This document shows positions 9,590-18,194 of a stretch of 64,000 bases of DNA, one piece after another (within the stretch, counting starts at the first letter, position 1; each line of letters opens with the position of its first letter). Source of the DNA: Vibrio sinaloensis. Its GTDB lineage: Bacteria; Pseudomonadota; Gammaproteobacteria; Enterobacterales; Vibrionaceae. The notes under the pieces were generated by a model. It made no database searches and was not told the origin of the DNA. It saw nothing but the letters and a program-made list of their open reading frames with translations. The position numbers were made by a program, and so were the translations under genes. The stretch lies in assembly GCF_000808535.1 (NCBI RefSeq), contig NZ_JWLV01000001.1, forward strand, positions 620,001 through 684,000, read 5' to 3'.

Positions 9590-10645
9590 TTACTTATTGT
9601 CTCGGCGAGCTTGGACCGAATCGGCTAATTGGCGCAACACTTTCTCAGTGTCTTCCCAGCCAATACACGCGTCAGTGATCGATTGACCGTAGTTAGGCGC
9701 AACGCCGTCCACTAGGTCTTGTCGCCCTTCAACCAAGTGAGATTCAATCATCACGCCAAAGATCGCCTCTTCACCACCGGCAATTTGGCCTGCGACATCA
9801 TCACTCACTACCATTTGGCGTTGGTACTGCTTAGAGCTGTTTGCATGGCTAAAATCGATCATCACTTTTTGAGGAAGGCCAGAAGCTTCAAGCTCAGCCT
9901 TGATCGAACCAACATGATCTGCACTGTAGTTAGGCTCTTTTCCGCCACGAAGGATAATGTGGCAATCTGGGTTACCTGCGGTTTCTACAATCGCAGAGTG
10001 ACCATACTTGGTAACAGATAAGAAATGGTGAGATGCACTTGCGCTGCGAATCGCGTCCGAGGCAATCTTAATATTACCGTCAGTACCATTTTTGAAACCC
10101 ACTGGGCATGAAATACCCGAAGCCAGTTCACGGTGCACTTGTGATTCTGTGGTACGAGCGCCGATTGCCCCCCAACTGATTAGGTCTGCCACATACTGTG
10201 GTGTGATCATGTCGAGGAATTCACTTGCAGTTGGGAGCCCCATATCCGTCAAATCGAGAAGCAGCTTACGGCCCATACGCAGACCATCGTTGATCTTAAA
10301 TGTATCGTTTAGGTAAGGGTCATTGATCAGCCCTTTCCAGCCCACTGTCGTACGTGGTTTTTCGAAATACACACGCATGACAACTTCAAGTCGGTCGCCC
10401 AATTCATCGCGTAGCACCTTTAAACGCTTGCCGTATTCAATCGCGGCTTCTGGATCGTGGATAGAACACGGACCAACGATAACAAGCAGGCGGTCATCCT
10501 CACCTTTTAAAATATTTGAAATCGCTTGGCGGGAGCGAAACGTGGTTGAAGAGGCGGTTTCTGTTGCTGGAAACTTCTCTAAAACAGCAACTGGTGGTAA
10601 TAATTCTTTTACTTTGCTGATTCGTACATCATCTGTCTGGAACAT
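9590..10645 (-). CDS. aroG: 3-deoxy-7-phosphoheptulonate (DAHP) synthase, AroG type
   Basis: This 351-residue class I enzyme condenses phosphoenolpyruvate with erythrose 4-phosphate, the first step of aromatic amino acid synthesis in the cytoplasm. It is nearly collinear with E. coli AroG from the N-terminal DDVRI...KELLPPVA segment through GPCSIHDP, RVYFEKPRTTVGWKG, GARTTESQ, the metal and PEP site ILRGGKEPNYS and IDFSHANSSKQ to ITDACIGWEDT. Similarity to AroG suggests the Phe-sensitive isozyme. It is a single-gene unit with its own terminator and a long leader. A TyrR-like box lies about 170-190 bp upstream, as expected for a TyrR-regulated DAHP synthase. Confidence 0.97.
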   Translation of the reverse strand: MFQTDDVRISKVKELLPPVAVLEKFPATETASSTTFRSRQAISNILKGEDDRLLVIVGPCSIHDPEAAIEYGKRLKVLRDELGDRLEVVMRVYFEKPRTTVGWKGLINDPYLNDTFKINDGLRMGRKLLLDLTDMGLPTASEFLDMITPQYVADLISWGAIGARTTESQVHRELASGISCPVGFKNGTDGNIKIASDAIRSASASHHFLSVTKYGHSAIVETAGNPDCHIILRGGKEPNYSADHVGSIKAELEASGLPQKVMIDFSHANSSKQYQRQMVVSDDVAGQIAGGEEAIFGVMIESHLVEGRQDLVDGVAPNYGQSITDACIGWEDTEKVLRQLADSVQARRDNK

Positions 10646-10949
10646 TGCTACTACTTCCTATTTCTCTTGGCGTGAGCGCCAGCATCCAACGGGTTGATGC
10701 ATAATTGCTCAACGTGTTTTTCCTGTTCCTTGTAACTTATCTATCAAAAACCAAGGTTGCAACCACTATTTTCATCAAAAGGCAATATTTCCACCAATTT
10801 TACACTTTACGATTAGTGTAAAAATTAGATTACACCCGGTAATTTGCGGTTAAAATCCACGATTTAGCGGCAGATATTCGCTATGTGTGATGCAATATCC
10901 GATTGATATTGCTATGGTAATACCACTATAAAAACAACGCAGTATCGTC
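10646..10949. promoter_or_regulatory. Divergent aroG / ABC transporter intergenic region
   Basis: This 304-bp region must contain promoters for both directions. The aroG-proximal half is an unrecognised leader. The centre (10797-10834) is rich in TTTACA/TGTAAA hexamers. No small gene or hairpin with a T-run was seen. Confidence 0.5.
10817..10834. promoter_or_regulatory. Candidate TyrR box
   Basis: TGTAAA-AATTAG-ATTACA matches the TyrR consensus TGTAAA-N6-TTTACA at 11 of 12 fixed positions. A second outward pair (TTTACAC ... GTGTAAA) overlaps it on the left. It lies between aroG and the ABC operon and could serve either. Confidence 0.6.
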
Positions 10950-11666
10950 ATGACCGCGATTAATTTTTCGAATGTCAGCAAATGGTATGGGCAATTCCAA
11001 GCCCTAAAAAACATCCAACTCTCGGTATCCAAGGGAGAGATTCTGGTGATCTGTGGCCCTTCTGGATCCGGTAAGTCCACCCTGATACGAACAGTCAATG
11101 GGCTAGAAAGCGTATCGGAAGGCGAGATCTCTGTTCTCGGTTCATCCATTGATCAAGTCCCACCTGGAAAAGTGGGTATGGTGTTCCAACACTTTAATCT
11201 CTTTCCTCATTTAACTGTGTTAGAGAACTTAACACTGGCCCCTGTTCGAACCCTCAAGCTCTCTAAGCTCGAAGCCCAACAACGAGCAATGCATTACTTA
11301 GAGCGGGTCAACATCGCTGAGCAAGCATCTAAATACCCAATCCAACTTTCAGGGGGGCAACAACAGCGTGTCGCTATCGCCCGTTCTTTGTGCATGCAAC
11401 CAGAAATTTTACTGTTCGATGAACCAACATCAGCCCTAGACCCTGAAACGATTCAGGAAGTCCTTGATGTAATGATCGACCTTGCCAACGACGGCATCAC
11501 AATGATGTGCGTGACCCACGAGATGGGTTTCGCGAGAAAAGTCGCCCATCGAGTGATCTTTATGGACAAAGGTGAAGTACTAGAAAGCGCTCCTCCTGAG
11601 CAGTTGTTTACCGCGCCGTCTCATCCACGAACAAAGCAGTTTCTCACCCAAATACTCAGTCATTAA
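10950..11666 (+). CDS. Polar amino acid ABC transporter, ATP-binding subunit
   Basis: This 238-residue cytoplasmic ATPase of the GlnQ/HisP family energises the importer encoded by the next three genes. Walker A is GPSGSGKST (36-44), the Q-loop is VFQHFN (78-83), the signature is LSGGQQQR (133-140), Walker B is [12 protein letters not shown] (153-164) and the switch His is in CVTHEMG. All are intact and the length is typical. First gene of a four-gene operon (ATPase, permease, binding protein, permease). The SD is weak. The ATPase does not reveal the substrate. Confidence 0.95.
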   Translation: MTAINFSNVSKWYGQFQALKNIQLSVSKGEILVICGPSGSGKSTLIRTVNGLESVSEGEISVLGSSIDQVPPGKVGMVFQHFNLFPHLTVLENLTLAPVRTLKLSKLEAQQRAMHYLERVNIAEQASKYPIQLSGGQQQRVAIARSLCMQPEILLFDEPTSALDPETIQEVLDVMIDLANDGITMMCVTHEMGFARKVAHRVIFMDKGEVLESAPPEQLFTAPSHPRTKQFLTQILSH

Positions 11667-11668
11667 TC

Positions 11669-12463
11669 ATGGTTAACATATTTAAACCCGTTTTTTCCGC
11701 CATTTTTCAGATATTGCTGCTCGCTGCGGGACTATGGTGGCTGTTGGATTCAGGTGCCAAGACGATGGGCTACCAATGGCAATGGGACCGAGTACCTGAC
11801 TACATTGCCTTTTATGAAGAGGGAGAATGGTGGCCTGCTGAGCTTATTGAAGGCCTGTTTGTCACCATAAAAATATCGTTAATCAGCCTACTTATTACCT
11901 TAGTGATTGGGTTAACCACCGCTTTGCTAAAACTGTCCAACTCGGTTGTCGGGCGTGCGCTAGCGACTGGCTACATTGAACTGATCCGCAACACTCCATT
12001 GCTGGTACAGATCTATCTGCTCTATTTTGTCTTTGGTCCTGTGATTGGCTTAGACCGTTTTGCAACAGCGGTACTCGCTTTGTCCCTCTTTCAAGGTGCT
12101 TACACGGCCGAGATTTTCCGCGGTGGCTTGAATAGTATATCGAAAGGCCAGTTTGAAGCGGCCAAGTCATTGGGGCTCAATCCGTTTCATACCTACTATG
12201 ATGTTATCTTGCCTCAGTTGCTGCAAAGGACGCTGCCGCCTTTGACCAACGAAGTGGTATCGTTGGTCAAAAATTCCTCCATTGTATCTGTGATGGCGAT
12301 TTTTGATCTCACTACGGAGGGGAGAAATATCGTCGCTGAAACTGCGATGCCATTTGAAATTTGGTTCACCGTCGCAGCGATTTATCTGCTGCTCACCCTG
12401 TCATTGTCCGCTTTGTCTGCTCTCCTTGAGCACAAATTGGGCGCTAGTTGGCGAACACAATAA
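11669..12463 (+). CDS. Polar amino acid ABC transporter permease 1
   Basis: A 264-residue inner-membrane permease of the His/Glu/Gln/Arg family (HisM/GlnP type) with about five TM helices. It has the EAA cytoplasmic loop that docks the ATPase (EAAKSLGLNPFHTYYDVILPQ) and a typical first-helix segment before VTIKISL. It starts 2 bp after the ATPase stop, so translation is probably coupled. It would pair with the permease at 13331 to form a heterodimeric channel. Confidence 0.93.
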   Translation: MVNIFKPVFSAIFQILLLAAGLWWLLDSGAKTMGYQWQWDRVPDYIAFYEEGEWWPAELIEGLFVTIKISLISLLITLVIGLTTALLKLSNSVVGRALATGYIELIRNTPLLVQIYLLYFVFGPVIGLDRFATAVLALSLFQGAYTAEIFRGGLNSISKGQFEAAKSLGLNPFHTYYDVILPQLLQRTLPPLTNEVVSLVKNSSIVSVMAIFDLTTEGRNIVAETAMPFEIWFTVAAIYLLLTLSLSALSALLEHKLGASWRTQ

Positions 12464-12472
12464 GGAACAACC

Positions 12473-13309
12473 ATGAAAACGTTAGGAAAGTTCGTATCGA
12501 AAAAGAGTTTCAAGCGTGCCATTACCGCATTGCTTGGATTGGCGATTGCACTGCCTTCTATGGCGAGTGACACGCCCAACATCGATAAAATCAATGAGCG
12601 CGGTACATTGCACGTTGGTATGTCAACATTTGTCCCTTGGGCTATGCGCAACACTCAAGGTGAATTGATTGGCTTTGAAATCGATGTTGCCAAGCGCCTT
12701 GCCGCAGACTCTGGCTGGAAAGTCGAGTTCGTACCTACTGCGTGGGATGGCATTATTCCCGCTCTATTGGCACAGAAGTTCGATGTCATTATCGGCGGAA
12801 TGAGCGTCACGCCAGAGCGTTCAAAAAGCGTGTTGTTTTCGACGCCATACTCGCACTCAGGGGTTCAAGTAGCCGCGAACACAGAACTCGCAGCCGGATT
12901 TACAGAGTTCAGTGACTTCGACTCTCGCCGCGTAAAAATAGCCGCCAGACGCGGGGCATTTACCGTTCAAGTGGCTAGAGAAACGTTCCCGAAAGCAAAA
13001 ATCCTTCAATTTGATGACGACGCACAAGCATTCCAAGAAGTCCTCAATGGCAACGCACACGCGGTGATCGCCTCGAGTCCGAAACCAGAGCATGAAGCGG
13101 TCAAACATGCCGATAAACTGTTTATTCCTTTCTCAGAGCGTTTGTCTAAAGGCAATGAAGCCTTTGCAGTTCGTTTAGGGGAAGAGGATAAAAAAGCCTT
13201 TTTCGATGAGTGGATCAACGCCAGAACTCAAGATGGTTGGTTAAACGAGCGCTATGAGTACTGGTTCTCCACACTAGATTGGCAAAACCAAGTCGCAAAC
13301 GGTCAATAA
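12473..13309 (+). CDS. Periplasmic amino acid-binding protein (family 3) with altered ligand site
   Basis: A 278-residue binding protein with a signal peptide ending near PSMAS (about residue 31). Family motifs are present: GTLHVGMSTFVPW, LIGFEIDVAKRLA, PTAWDGIIPALLAQKFDVIIGGMSVTPERS. The Arg after MSVTPE aligns with the carboxylate-binding Arg of HisJ/GlnH. The lobe II motif that is usually DAxxxD (Asp binds the ligand alpha-amino group) reads HAVIAS, so both Asp are replaced. This suggests an unusual ligand, perhaps lacking a free alpha-amino group; that is inference. SD AAGGA precedes the ATG. It sits between the two permease genes. Confidence 0.9.
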   Translation: MKTLGKFVSKKSFKRAITALLGLAIALPSMASDTPNIDKINERGTLHVGMSTFVPWAMRNTQGELIGFEIDVAKRLAADSGWKVEFVPTAWDGIIPALLAQKFDVIIGGMSVTPERSKSVLFSTPYSHSGVQVAANTELAAGFTEFSDFDSRRVKIAARRGAFTVQVARETFPKAKILQFDDDAQAFQEVLNGNAHAVIASSPKPEHEAVKHADKLFIPFSERLSKGNEAFAVRLGEEDKKAFFDEWINARTQDGWLNERYEYWFSTLDWQNQVANGQ

Positions 13310-13330
13310 ACATAACGAAGTGGTAGTAAA

Positions 13331-14242
13331 GTGAGTAATGTACAATCCGCATCTGCACCCGTTGTTGCAGCAAGCAAATTCAAGTTCAATAAGCTAGACG
13401 TCACTCTATTGTTTGGCTTAGCGCTTCTTGTTGGCTGGCTCTACTACCGCTCTTCAATTGGCGTTAACTACCATTGGCGATGGCAACAAGCCTTTGACCT
13501 CATTTTTACCGCTCGGTCCGATGGCTCACTGCCCTACTTTTTTCAAGGTTTGGTCGCGACACTGCGCCTAAGTATTTGGGGAGGTGTACTCGCCTTCACC
13601 CTAGGGACATTACTTGGTATCGGTAGGCAATCGCGGTTTACCCTCATCCGTCAGCCTATCAATATTTTCATCCAGTTAGTTCGCAACATTCCGCCATTGG
13701 TGTTTGTGTTTATTTTCTATTTCTTTATCTCAAACCAATTAATCCCTTTATTAGGTCTAGGAGAAATACTCAGAAACCATTCCGGTGACATTACCTCACT
13801 GCAATCTCTGTTGTTTGGTCCCGCAGCGCTGTGGGAAAACTTGCTTTCTGGCGTGCTTTGCATTGGTATTCTGTCTTCGGCTTACGTAGCAGAGATCGTC
13901 CGCTCAGGTTTAGCCAGCGTTGAAAAAGGTCAATGGGAGGCCGCAGAATCACTGGGTTTATCCACTTGGGTGAAGTATCGCTATGTGATTGCGCCGCAAG
14001 TGCTTGTCACGATAACGCCAGCATTGGCAGGACAGGCGATTTCGCTGATTAAAGACACGTCGATTGTGTCCCTAATTTCGATTCAAGAAATGACGTTTGT
14101 CGGCACCGAGATGGCGAACTCGTCTGGGTTAATTTTTGAAATTTGGTTGATTGTCGGCCTAACGTATTTGACGATTTGCTTAGCCCTTTCCATGCTCTTT
14201 AAAAAGCTAGAAAGTCATATTCTGCGCCATCAGCGCAAGTAA
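13331..14242 (+). CDS. Polar amino acid ABC transporter permease 2
   Basis: A 303-residue membrane permease starting at GTG 13331. It is longer than permease 1 because of an N-terminal extension and an extra loop (LRNHSGDITSLQSLLFG), as in the larger AapQ-like partners. The EAA loop reads EAAESLGLSTWVKYRYVIAPQ. Last gene of the operon; its final 13 bp overlap the convergent VanZ-like gene. Confidence 0.92.
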   Translation: MSNVQSASAPVVAASKFKFNKLDVTLLFGLALLVGWLYYRSSIGVNYHWRWQQAFDLIFTARSDGSLPYFFQGLVATLRLSIWGGVLAFTLGTLLGIGRQSRFTLIRQPINIFIQLVRNIPPLVFVFIFYFFISNQLIPLLGLGEILRNHSGDITSLQSLLFGPAALWENLLSGVLCIGILSSAYVAEIVRSGLASVEKGQWEAAESLGLSTWVKYRYVIAPQVLVTITPALAGQAISLIKDTSIVSLISIQEMTFVGTEMANSSGLIFEIWLIVGLTYLTICLALSMLFKKLESHILRHQRK

Positions 14243-14652
14243 GCAGGGTAACGAAAGCCCATGTAACAAAGATAAGTAAGGCTACCAATCGTGACACCAC
14301 TGATATTGATCGCCAAGTCACTGTAAGAAAACTGTCGAAGCGGGAAATACATCTGCGAAAACTCATCGATCGTGACAGCTATAAGCAGCAACCCGACCCA
14401 AGGTGAGATTGGAACGCTTGAGTATTGATAGAAGCTTTTGGGGGTTGCCCAAGATGCAAAAAAACCCAGCGTTGTGGCTACGATAAGGTGCATTGCCCAA
14501 TCGCCGCCCACCAGTGTTTCCATACCAGCAACAATGTGACCGTAAATATCAAACGATTTAGCCAAGGATGCAGAGCCACCGATAGCGACTAACGCTACCC
14601 ACAATAGCAATCTTTTCCCAAACAAATCTGACAACGACAACATAGATTTCAA
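14230..14652 (-). CDS. VanZ-like membrane protein
   Basis: A 140-residue protein with about four TM helices and the VanZ-family signature near its end (IDEFSQMYFPLRQFSYSDLAINISG). VanZ confers low-level teicoplanin resistance in enterococci; the role of chromosomal relatives in Gram-negatives is not established. The start is chosen as TTG 14652 because AGGAG lies 5 nt upstream; the ATG at 14643 would be 14 nt from it. The 3' end overlaps the ABC permease gene by 13 bp on the opposite strand. Confidence 0.82.
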   Translation of the reverse strand: MKSMLSLSDLFGKRLLLWVALVAIGGSASLAKSFDIYGHIVAGMETLVGGDWAMHLIVATTLGFFASWATPKSFYQYSSVPISPWVGLLLIAVTIDEFSQMYFPLRQFSYSDLAINISGVTIGSLTYLCYMGFRYPAYLR

Positions 14653-14709
14653 CTCAACTCCTATAAGGGCTGCAAAGATTAACCTATGTTGTACCGTGTG
14701 AACAGTCAG

Positions 14710-15606
14710 TTAGGTTAAATAATGGTCAAATAACAGTAAGACAAACAGTGCCATTAAATGGTAGATCGAGAATTTGAAAGTTTCGATAGCTGAACCTTCA
14801 TTCGGGTTAAATTTTAGTTTCCAAGCGTAACCAATAAACCCTAGGCTAAGAAATACCGATCCTATCCAGTAAATCGTGCCGCTCATTCCTACCAAGGCAG
14901 GCATCAAACAGACCAACGCCAGAAGAATGGTATACAGCAAGATAGACGTTTTCGTGTACTCCACACCATGTGTGACTGGCAGCATTGGAATGTCGGCTTT
15001 TGCATAGTCCTCTTTGCGGTGCACAGCGAGCGCCCAAAAGTGAGGAGGAGTCCAAATGAAAATAATCATCACAAGTAACCACGCGTGAGCATGTAACTCT
15101 CCGGTGACGGCAGTCCAGCCCAATAGTGGAGGCATCGCACCGGCAATACCTGCGATGACAATATTTTGTGGCGTCGCTCTTTTTAGGTACATGGTATAGA
15201 TCACCGCATAGCCAACCAAACTGGCGAACGTTAGCCAAGCGGTCAGTGGATTGACCAACGCATAAAGAATCACGAAGCCAATCAAGCCAATACTGGTCGC
15301 AAACATCATCACATGACTGGCTTTGATGTCACCAGACGGCAGCGGGCGCTTATAGGTCCGTGCCATGATTGAGTCGATTCGTCGGTCGATGAGATGATTA
15401 TAGGCGGCCGCTGACCCCGCCATCAACGCAATTCCGATCAGTCCAAATGAGGCTTGTTGAAAAGGCAACGCGTCCGGCACCGCGAGGCACATTCCAACCA
15501 ATGCTGTCAGAAGCATGAGTGCAACCACTTTGGGCTTAGTTAGAGTAAGATACACATGCCAGTTGGCGCGAGACGGCGCTCGTGTGTAGTTAATCGTTTT
15601 ACTCAT
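14710..15606 (-). CDS. cyoE: Protoheme IX farnesyltransferase (heme O synthase)
   Basis: A 298-residue integral membrane prenyltransferase that adds farnesyl to heme B, giving heme O. The UbiA-type Asp-rich site is intact: [19 protein letters not shown] (about residues 70-88). A second conserved loop lies around [22 protein letters not shown]. Its length equals CyoE/CtaB. The start overlaps the ctaA stop by 4 bp, so the two heme-processing enzymes are translationally coupled. It is the last gene of the cox operon. Confidence 0.96.
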   Translation of the reverse strand: MSKTINYTRAPSRANWHVYLTLTKPKVVALMLLTALVGMCLAVPDALPFQQASFGLIGIALMAGSAAAYNHLIDRRIDSIMARTYKRPLPSGDIKASHVMMFATSIGLIGFVILYALVNPLTAWLTFASLVGYAVIYTMYLKRATPQNIVIAGIAGAMPPLLGWTAVTGELHAHAWLLVMIIFIWTPPHFWALAVHRKEDYAKADIPMLPVTHGVEYTKTSILLYTILLALVCLMPALVGMSGTIYWIGSVFLSLGFIGYAWKLKFNPNEGSAIETFKFSIYHLMALFVLLLFDHYLT

Positions 15607-16637
15607 CGTACACCTTCCTTATCTAACAATTCAGAGTGGGTTACTCGACTGGTCGAACGGTCAAACAACACATAGTTGGCTCTGAGTACTGCAACCAGCA
15701 GCAGTGCCGCCCCCAAGTTGTGCGCAACAGCCACGACCAACGGCAGGCTAAACACCACGTTGCTAATGCCAAGAAGCAGTTGCAGCGTAAGCAATGCCAC
15801 CAGCCAAACTGCAGTTCTAACCAATACTTTGCTTTTTGCTGAGAGCAGTTGAAACGCCAAGGCAATCACCACAAGCGTCGTCAGTATTGCGCCAAATCTA
15901 TGGGTCACATGAATTGTCATTCTGGCTCCGTAATCAAGAGTGCCAAACTCGTAGCTTTCGTGTTGGGGTTGAATCAGCTCAAACGCGGTAGAGAAATCGA
16001 GATAGCTTGTCCAATCCCCCTGACAAATCGGCAAGCTCGTACACATCAAGGCGGCATAATTTGACGACGTCCACCCTCCCAAGGCAATTTGCAAAACCAC
16101 AACGACTAGGGCGAGTGCTGCCAGTCCCTTCGCGCCTTTCGGGATAGACAAAACCGCTGTCGACGGCGTCGATTTATCTTTGAGTCGCCAATAGAGTATC
16201 GCCAGCAAACAAAATAACGAGAACCCGCCAAGCAAGTGCCCCATCACAACAATGGGCATCAACTTCATCGTCACTGTCCACATACCGAGCAATGCCTGAA
16301 ATACCACGACCAACGAGAGCGTCAGTGGCAAGCCAATCCCTAAACTCTTTTCTCGAATACACCGAAACGAAATAAGGAAAATGATCAACCCGAGCGTGCC
16401 TGCAAAATAGCGGTGAATCATCTCAAGCCAAGCCTTGTTTGCTTCAATGGTCAGTGAAGGGTACAAAGTTTTAGCCAATGCGATCTCATGGTGCTCATTC
16501 GGCACAGTCAGGTGACCATAGCAACCGGGCCAATCCGGACAGCCCAATCCAGCATCTGCGAGTCTTGTATAGGCGCCAAGCATAATCACGACAAAGGTTA
16601 ACGCCAAACTAAGCCGCACTAAATTCATCAATTTCAT
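15603..16637 (-). CDS. ctaA: Heme A synthase (CtaA/Cox15)
   Basis: A 344-residue, eight-TM membrane oxidase that converts heme O to heme A for cytochrome aa3 oxidase. The first helix is followed by [21 protein letters not shown], the conserved Cys-containing loop, with paired His in later helices ([31 protein letters not shown]). The start is placed at ATG 16637 because GGGAG lies 7 nt upstream; a TTG codon immediately before it is less likely. It overlaps cyoE by 4 bp. Presence of this enzyme indicates an aa3-type rather than bo3-type oxidase. Confidence 0.95.
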   Translation of the reverse strand: MKLMNLVRLSLALTFVVIMLGAYTRLADAGLGCPDWPGCYGHLTVPNEHHEIALAKTLYPSLTIEANKAWLEMIHRYFAGTLGLIIFLISFRCIREKSLGIGLPLTLSLVVVFQALLGMWTVTMKLMPIVVMGHLLGGFSLFCLLAILYWRLKDKSTPSTAVLSIPKGAKGLAALALVVVVLQIALGGWTSSNYAALMCTSLPICQGDWTSYLDFSTAFELIQPQHESYEFGTLDYGARMTIHVTHRFGAILTTLVVIALAFQLLSAKSKVLVRTAVWLVALLTLQLLLGISNVVFSLPLVVAVAHNLGAALLLVAVLRANYVLFDRSTSRVTHSELLDKEGVR

Positions 16638-16670
16638 CAACGTGCTCCCTGTCTTAAATCGTTTGAACGC

Positions 16671-17219
16671 TTACCCTACTCGCGATAGTTTGAGCAGCTT
16701 GCGTAAATCGGCCAACACATCCTTGCTTTGTTGGACCAAGTCACTTTCTGCTTTCACTTTTGGATAACGCATGACTAATTGCCCTAGAGGGTCAACAATC
16801 ACATACTCAAATCCTGAGACCAAGTGGTCCAAATTACCGCTTACATTAACCACGCTAAATTGCTCGGCGACCTCTGGCATCACCTCATTGTCCGAGCGAA
16901 CCAGCAATACCGGAGAAACCCGACCTTGGTACTTGCCAAGCGCGGTATGACTTTGCCCCAATAGATAGAGTTGCTGCTGGCAAAATGCCTCACAGCGACT
17001 CGGCATCACATAGGCCAACTGCCACTGACTTCCAGCATAGGGGTTATCGATGCCGAGAGTTTGGTAACTGACACTTGGCTCAATCAACACGCCTCGATTG
17101 GTCACCCCAGACTGATACCAATGATTGGTTAACACTGTCTTGGCCAAAATTGCAGGCAATGCGAACATCAGCACTAATGTGAGAAATATGATTCTTCCTC
17201 GCCACACTGGATTACTCAT
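16671..17219 (-). CDS. Membrane-anchored Sco-like cytochrome oxidase assembly protein (proposed)
   Basis: A 182-residue protein with one N-terminal TM anchor (residues 9-27) and a periplasmic domain. It carries CEAFC (Cys76 and Cys80, the CX3C spacing of Sco copper chaperones) and LDHLVSGFEYVIVDPLG (His132), which resembles the C-terminal copper-binding His region of Sco proteins. The Cys-to-His distance of about 52 is much shorter than in classical Sco, so it is at most a compact relative. No ordinary Sco1/SenC gene is in the cluster. The start ATG has SD AGGAG and overlaps the SURF1 gene by 8 bp. A copper or redox role in CuA/CuB assembly is inferred from position and motif. Confidence 0.75.
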   Translation of the reverse strand: MSNPVWRGRIIFLTLVLMFALPAILAKTVLTNHWYQSGVTNRGVLIEPSVSYQTLGIDNPYAGSQWQLAYVMPSRCEAFCQQQLYLLGQSHTALGKYQGRVSPVLLVRSDNEVMPEVAEQFSVVNVSGNLDHLVSGFEYVIVDPLGQLVMRYPKVKAESDLVQQSKDVLADLRKLLKLSRVG

Positions 17220-17952
17220 GCGCCACTCCTTTATTTATCGCTCTCACGAACACCCAACCACTTAACCCAAGCAGTGCCGCTGCCATCGCAAACCACTGCA
17301 CTGCATAGCCAATGTGCTTTGATGATGTCATTGGTACGGGCTGCCATGGTTGAGGATACGTCCAATCTTCAACTTGGGGCTGAAATACATAAGGCTCTAA
17401 CGGCTGCTGCCACTCTTCGGCCAATCGTTCCAAGTTGAGATTTTGAATCCTGACCACTGGTCCTGGCTCAGCAAGCAGCTGGTCACTCAAAGGGTTGTTC
17501 GAACGTTGATACAAGCGTCCTGTCACCTCGATGGGTTGATTTAACCACTCAACCCTAGGCAACACTGAGCGGCTCTCCGCTGCTGGTACAAATCCTCGTT
17601 CGAGTAACACTCCTTTCCCCTGCTCATTTATCATCAACTGCATCGCCAGATAGCCAACTTGTCCCTGATAGGTTTGGTTATCCAGTAGCAGATACTTCCC
17701 GCTCACTGGCGTAAGACGAGCCTTGACCTTAATGCCAGTCAAATACCCCTTCGTCTGGGATTCCAACTCACTCATCGATATCGGCTGAGAAAATTCTCGG
17801 CTGCTAAGGTATTGCTCCATCGCCAGTTTCTCGTCTGCGCGCCCTAACTGCCACAAACCCAAGTTGATCAATAGCGAAAAGACAACCAAAGTTAATATCA
17901 AAGCTAACCAAAAAGTTGGTCTCTTTACTAAAAAGCCTAAGGACAACCTCAT
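17212..17952 (-). CDS. SURF1-family cytochrome oxidase assembly protein
   Basis: A 246-residue protein with one TM helix at each end and a periplasmic domain between. The SURF1 signature NLGLWQLGRADEK follows the first helix, and the C-terminus has YAVQWFAMA. SURF1 helps insert heme A into subunit I. The open frame extends further upstream to 18036, but that stretch is antisense to a real small gene and lacks SURF1 features, so ATG 17952 is chosen. Its start codon shares two bases with the opposite-strand start at 17951. Confidence 0.88.
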   Translation of the reverse strand: MRLSLGFLVKRPTFWLALILTLVVFSLLINLGLWQLGRADEKLAMEQYLSSREFSQPISMSELESQTKGYLTGIKVKARLTPVSGKYLLLDNQTYQGQVGYLAMQLMINEQGKGVLLERGFVPAAESRSVLPRVEWLNQPIEVTGRLYQRSNNPLSDQLLAEPGPVVRIQNLNLERLAEEWQQPLEPYVFQPQVEDWTYPQPWQPVPMTSSKHIGYAVQWFAMAAALLGLSGWVFVRAINKGVAHE

Positions 17953-18190
17953 GGTATTTCTTTTCAAATTGCTGCTTGTGGTGTTATTGCTGTTCATTAT
18001 TTTCAACCTAGCTCGCGCAATGATCGAGATGGTCAAAGGACCACAACAAGACGACGAAGATACTCAGCAACCCGACAAACCAATGAGCTTCTACCTTGGT
18101 CGTCGTGTGTTTCTTTCTGCATTGGCCGTCGTCCTTATGGTTGCCGCATTGCTTAGCGGTTTTATCGACCCAAACGTGCGCCCCTACTAG
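17951..18190 (+). CDS. Small twin-TM protein (DUF2909-like) antisense within the cox operon
   Basis: A 79-residue protein with two predicted TM helices (VFLFKLLLVVLLLFIIFNLA and VFLSALAVVLMVAALLSGF) joined by an acidic, polar linker (GPQQDDEDTQQPDKP). It resembles the DUF2909 proteins found beside SURF1 genes in gamma-proteobacterial cox clusters. ATG 17951 has AAGGA 7 nt upstream; an in-frame ATG at 17864 has none and lies inside SURF1. It is transcribed opposite to all surrounding cox genes and exactly fills the coxC-SURF1 gap. Its function is unknown; a role in oxidase assembly is inferred from location. Confidence 0.85.
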   Translation: MVFLFKLLLVVLLLFIIFNLARAMIEMVKGPQQDDEDTQQPDKPMSFYLGRRVFLSALAVVLMVAALLSGFIDPNVRPY

Positions 18191-18194
18191 CGGT

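Noticed and set aside
17953..18036. N-terminal extension of SURF1 to 18036
   Set aside because: It lies antisense to the 79-aa gene, lacks SURF1 similarity, and the ATG at 17952 gives a protein of normal form.
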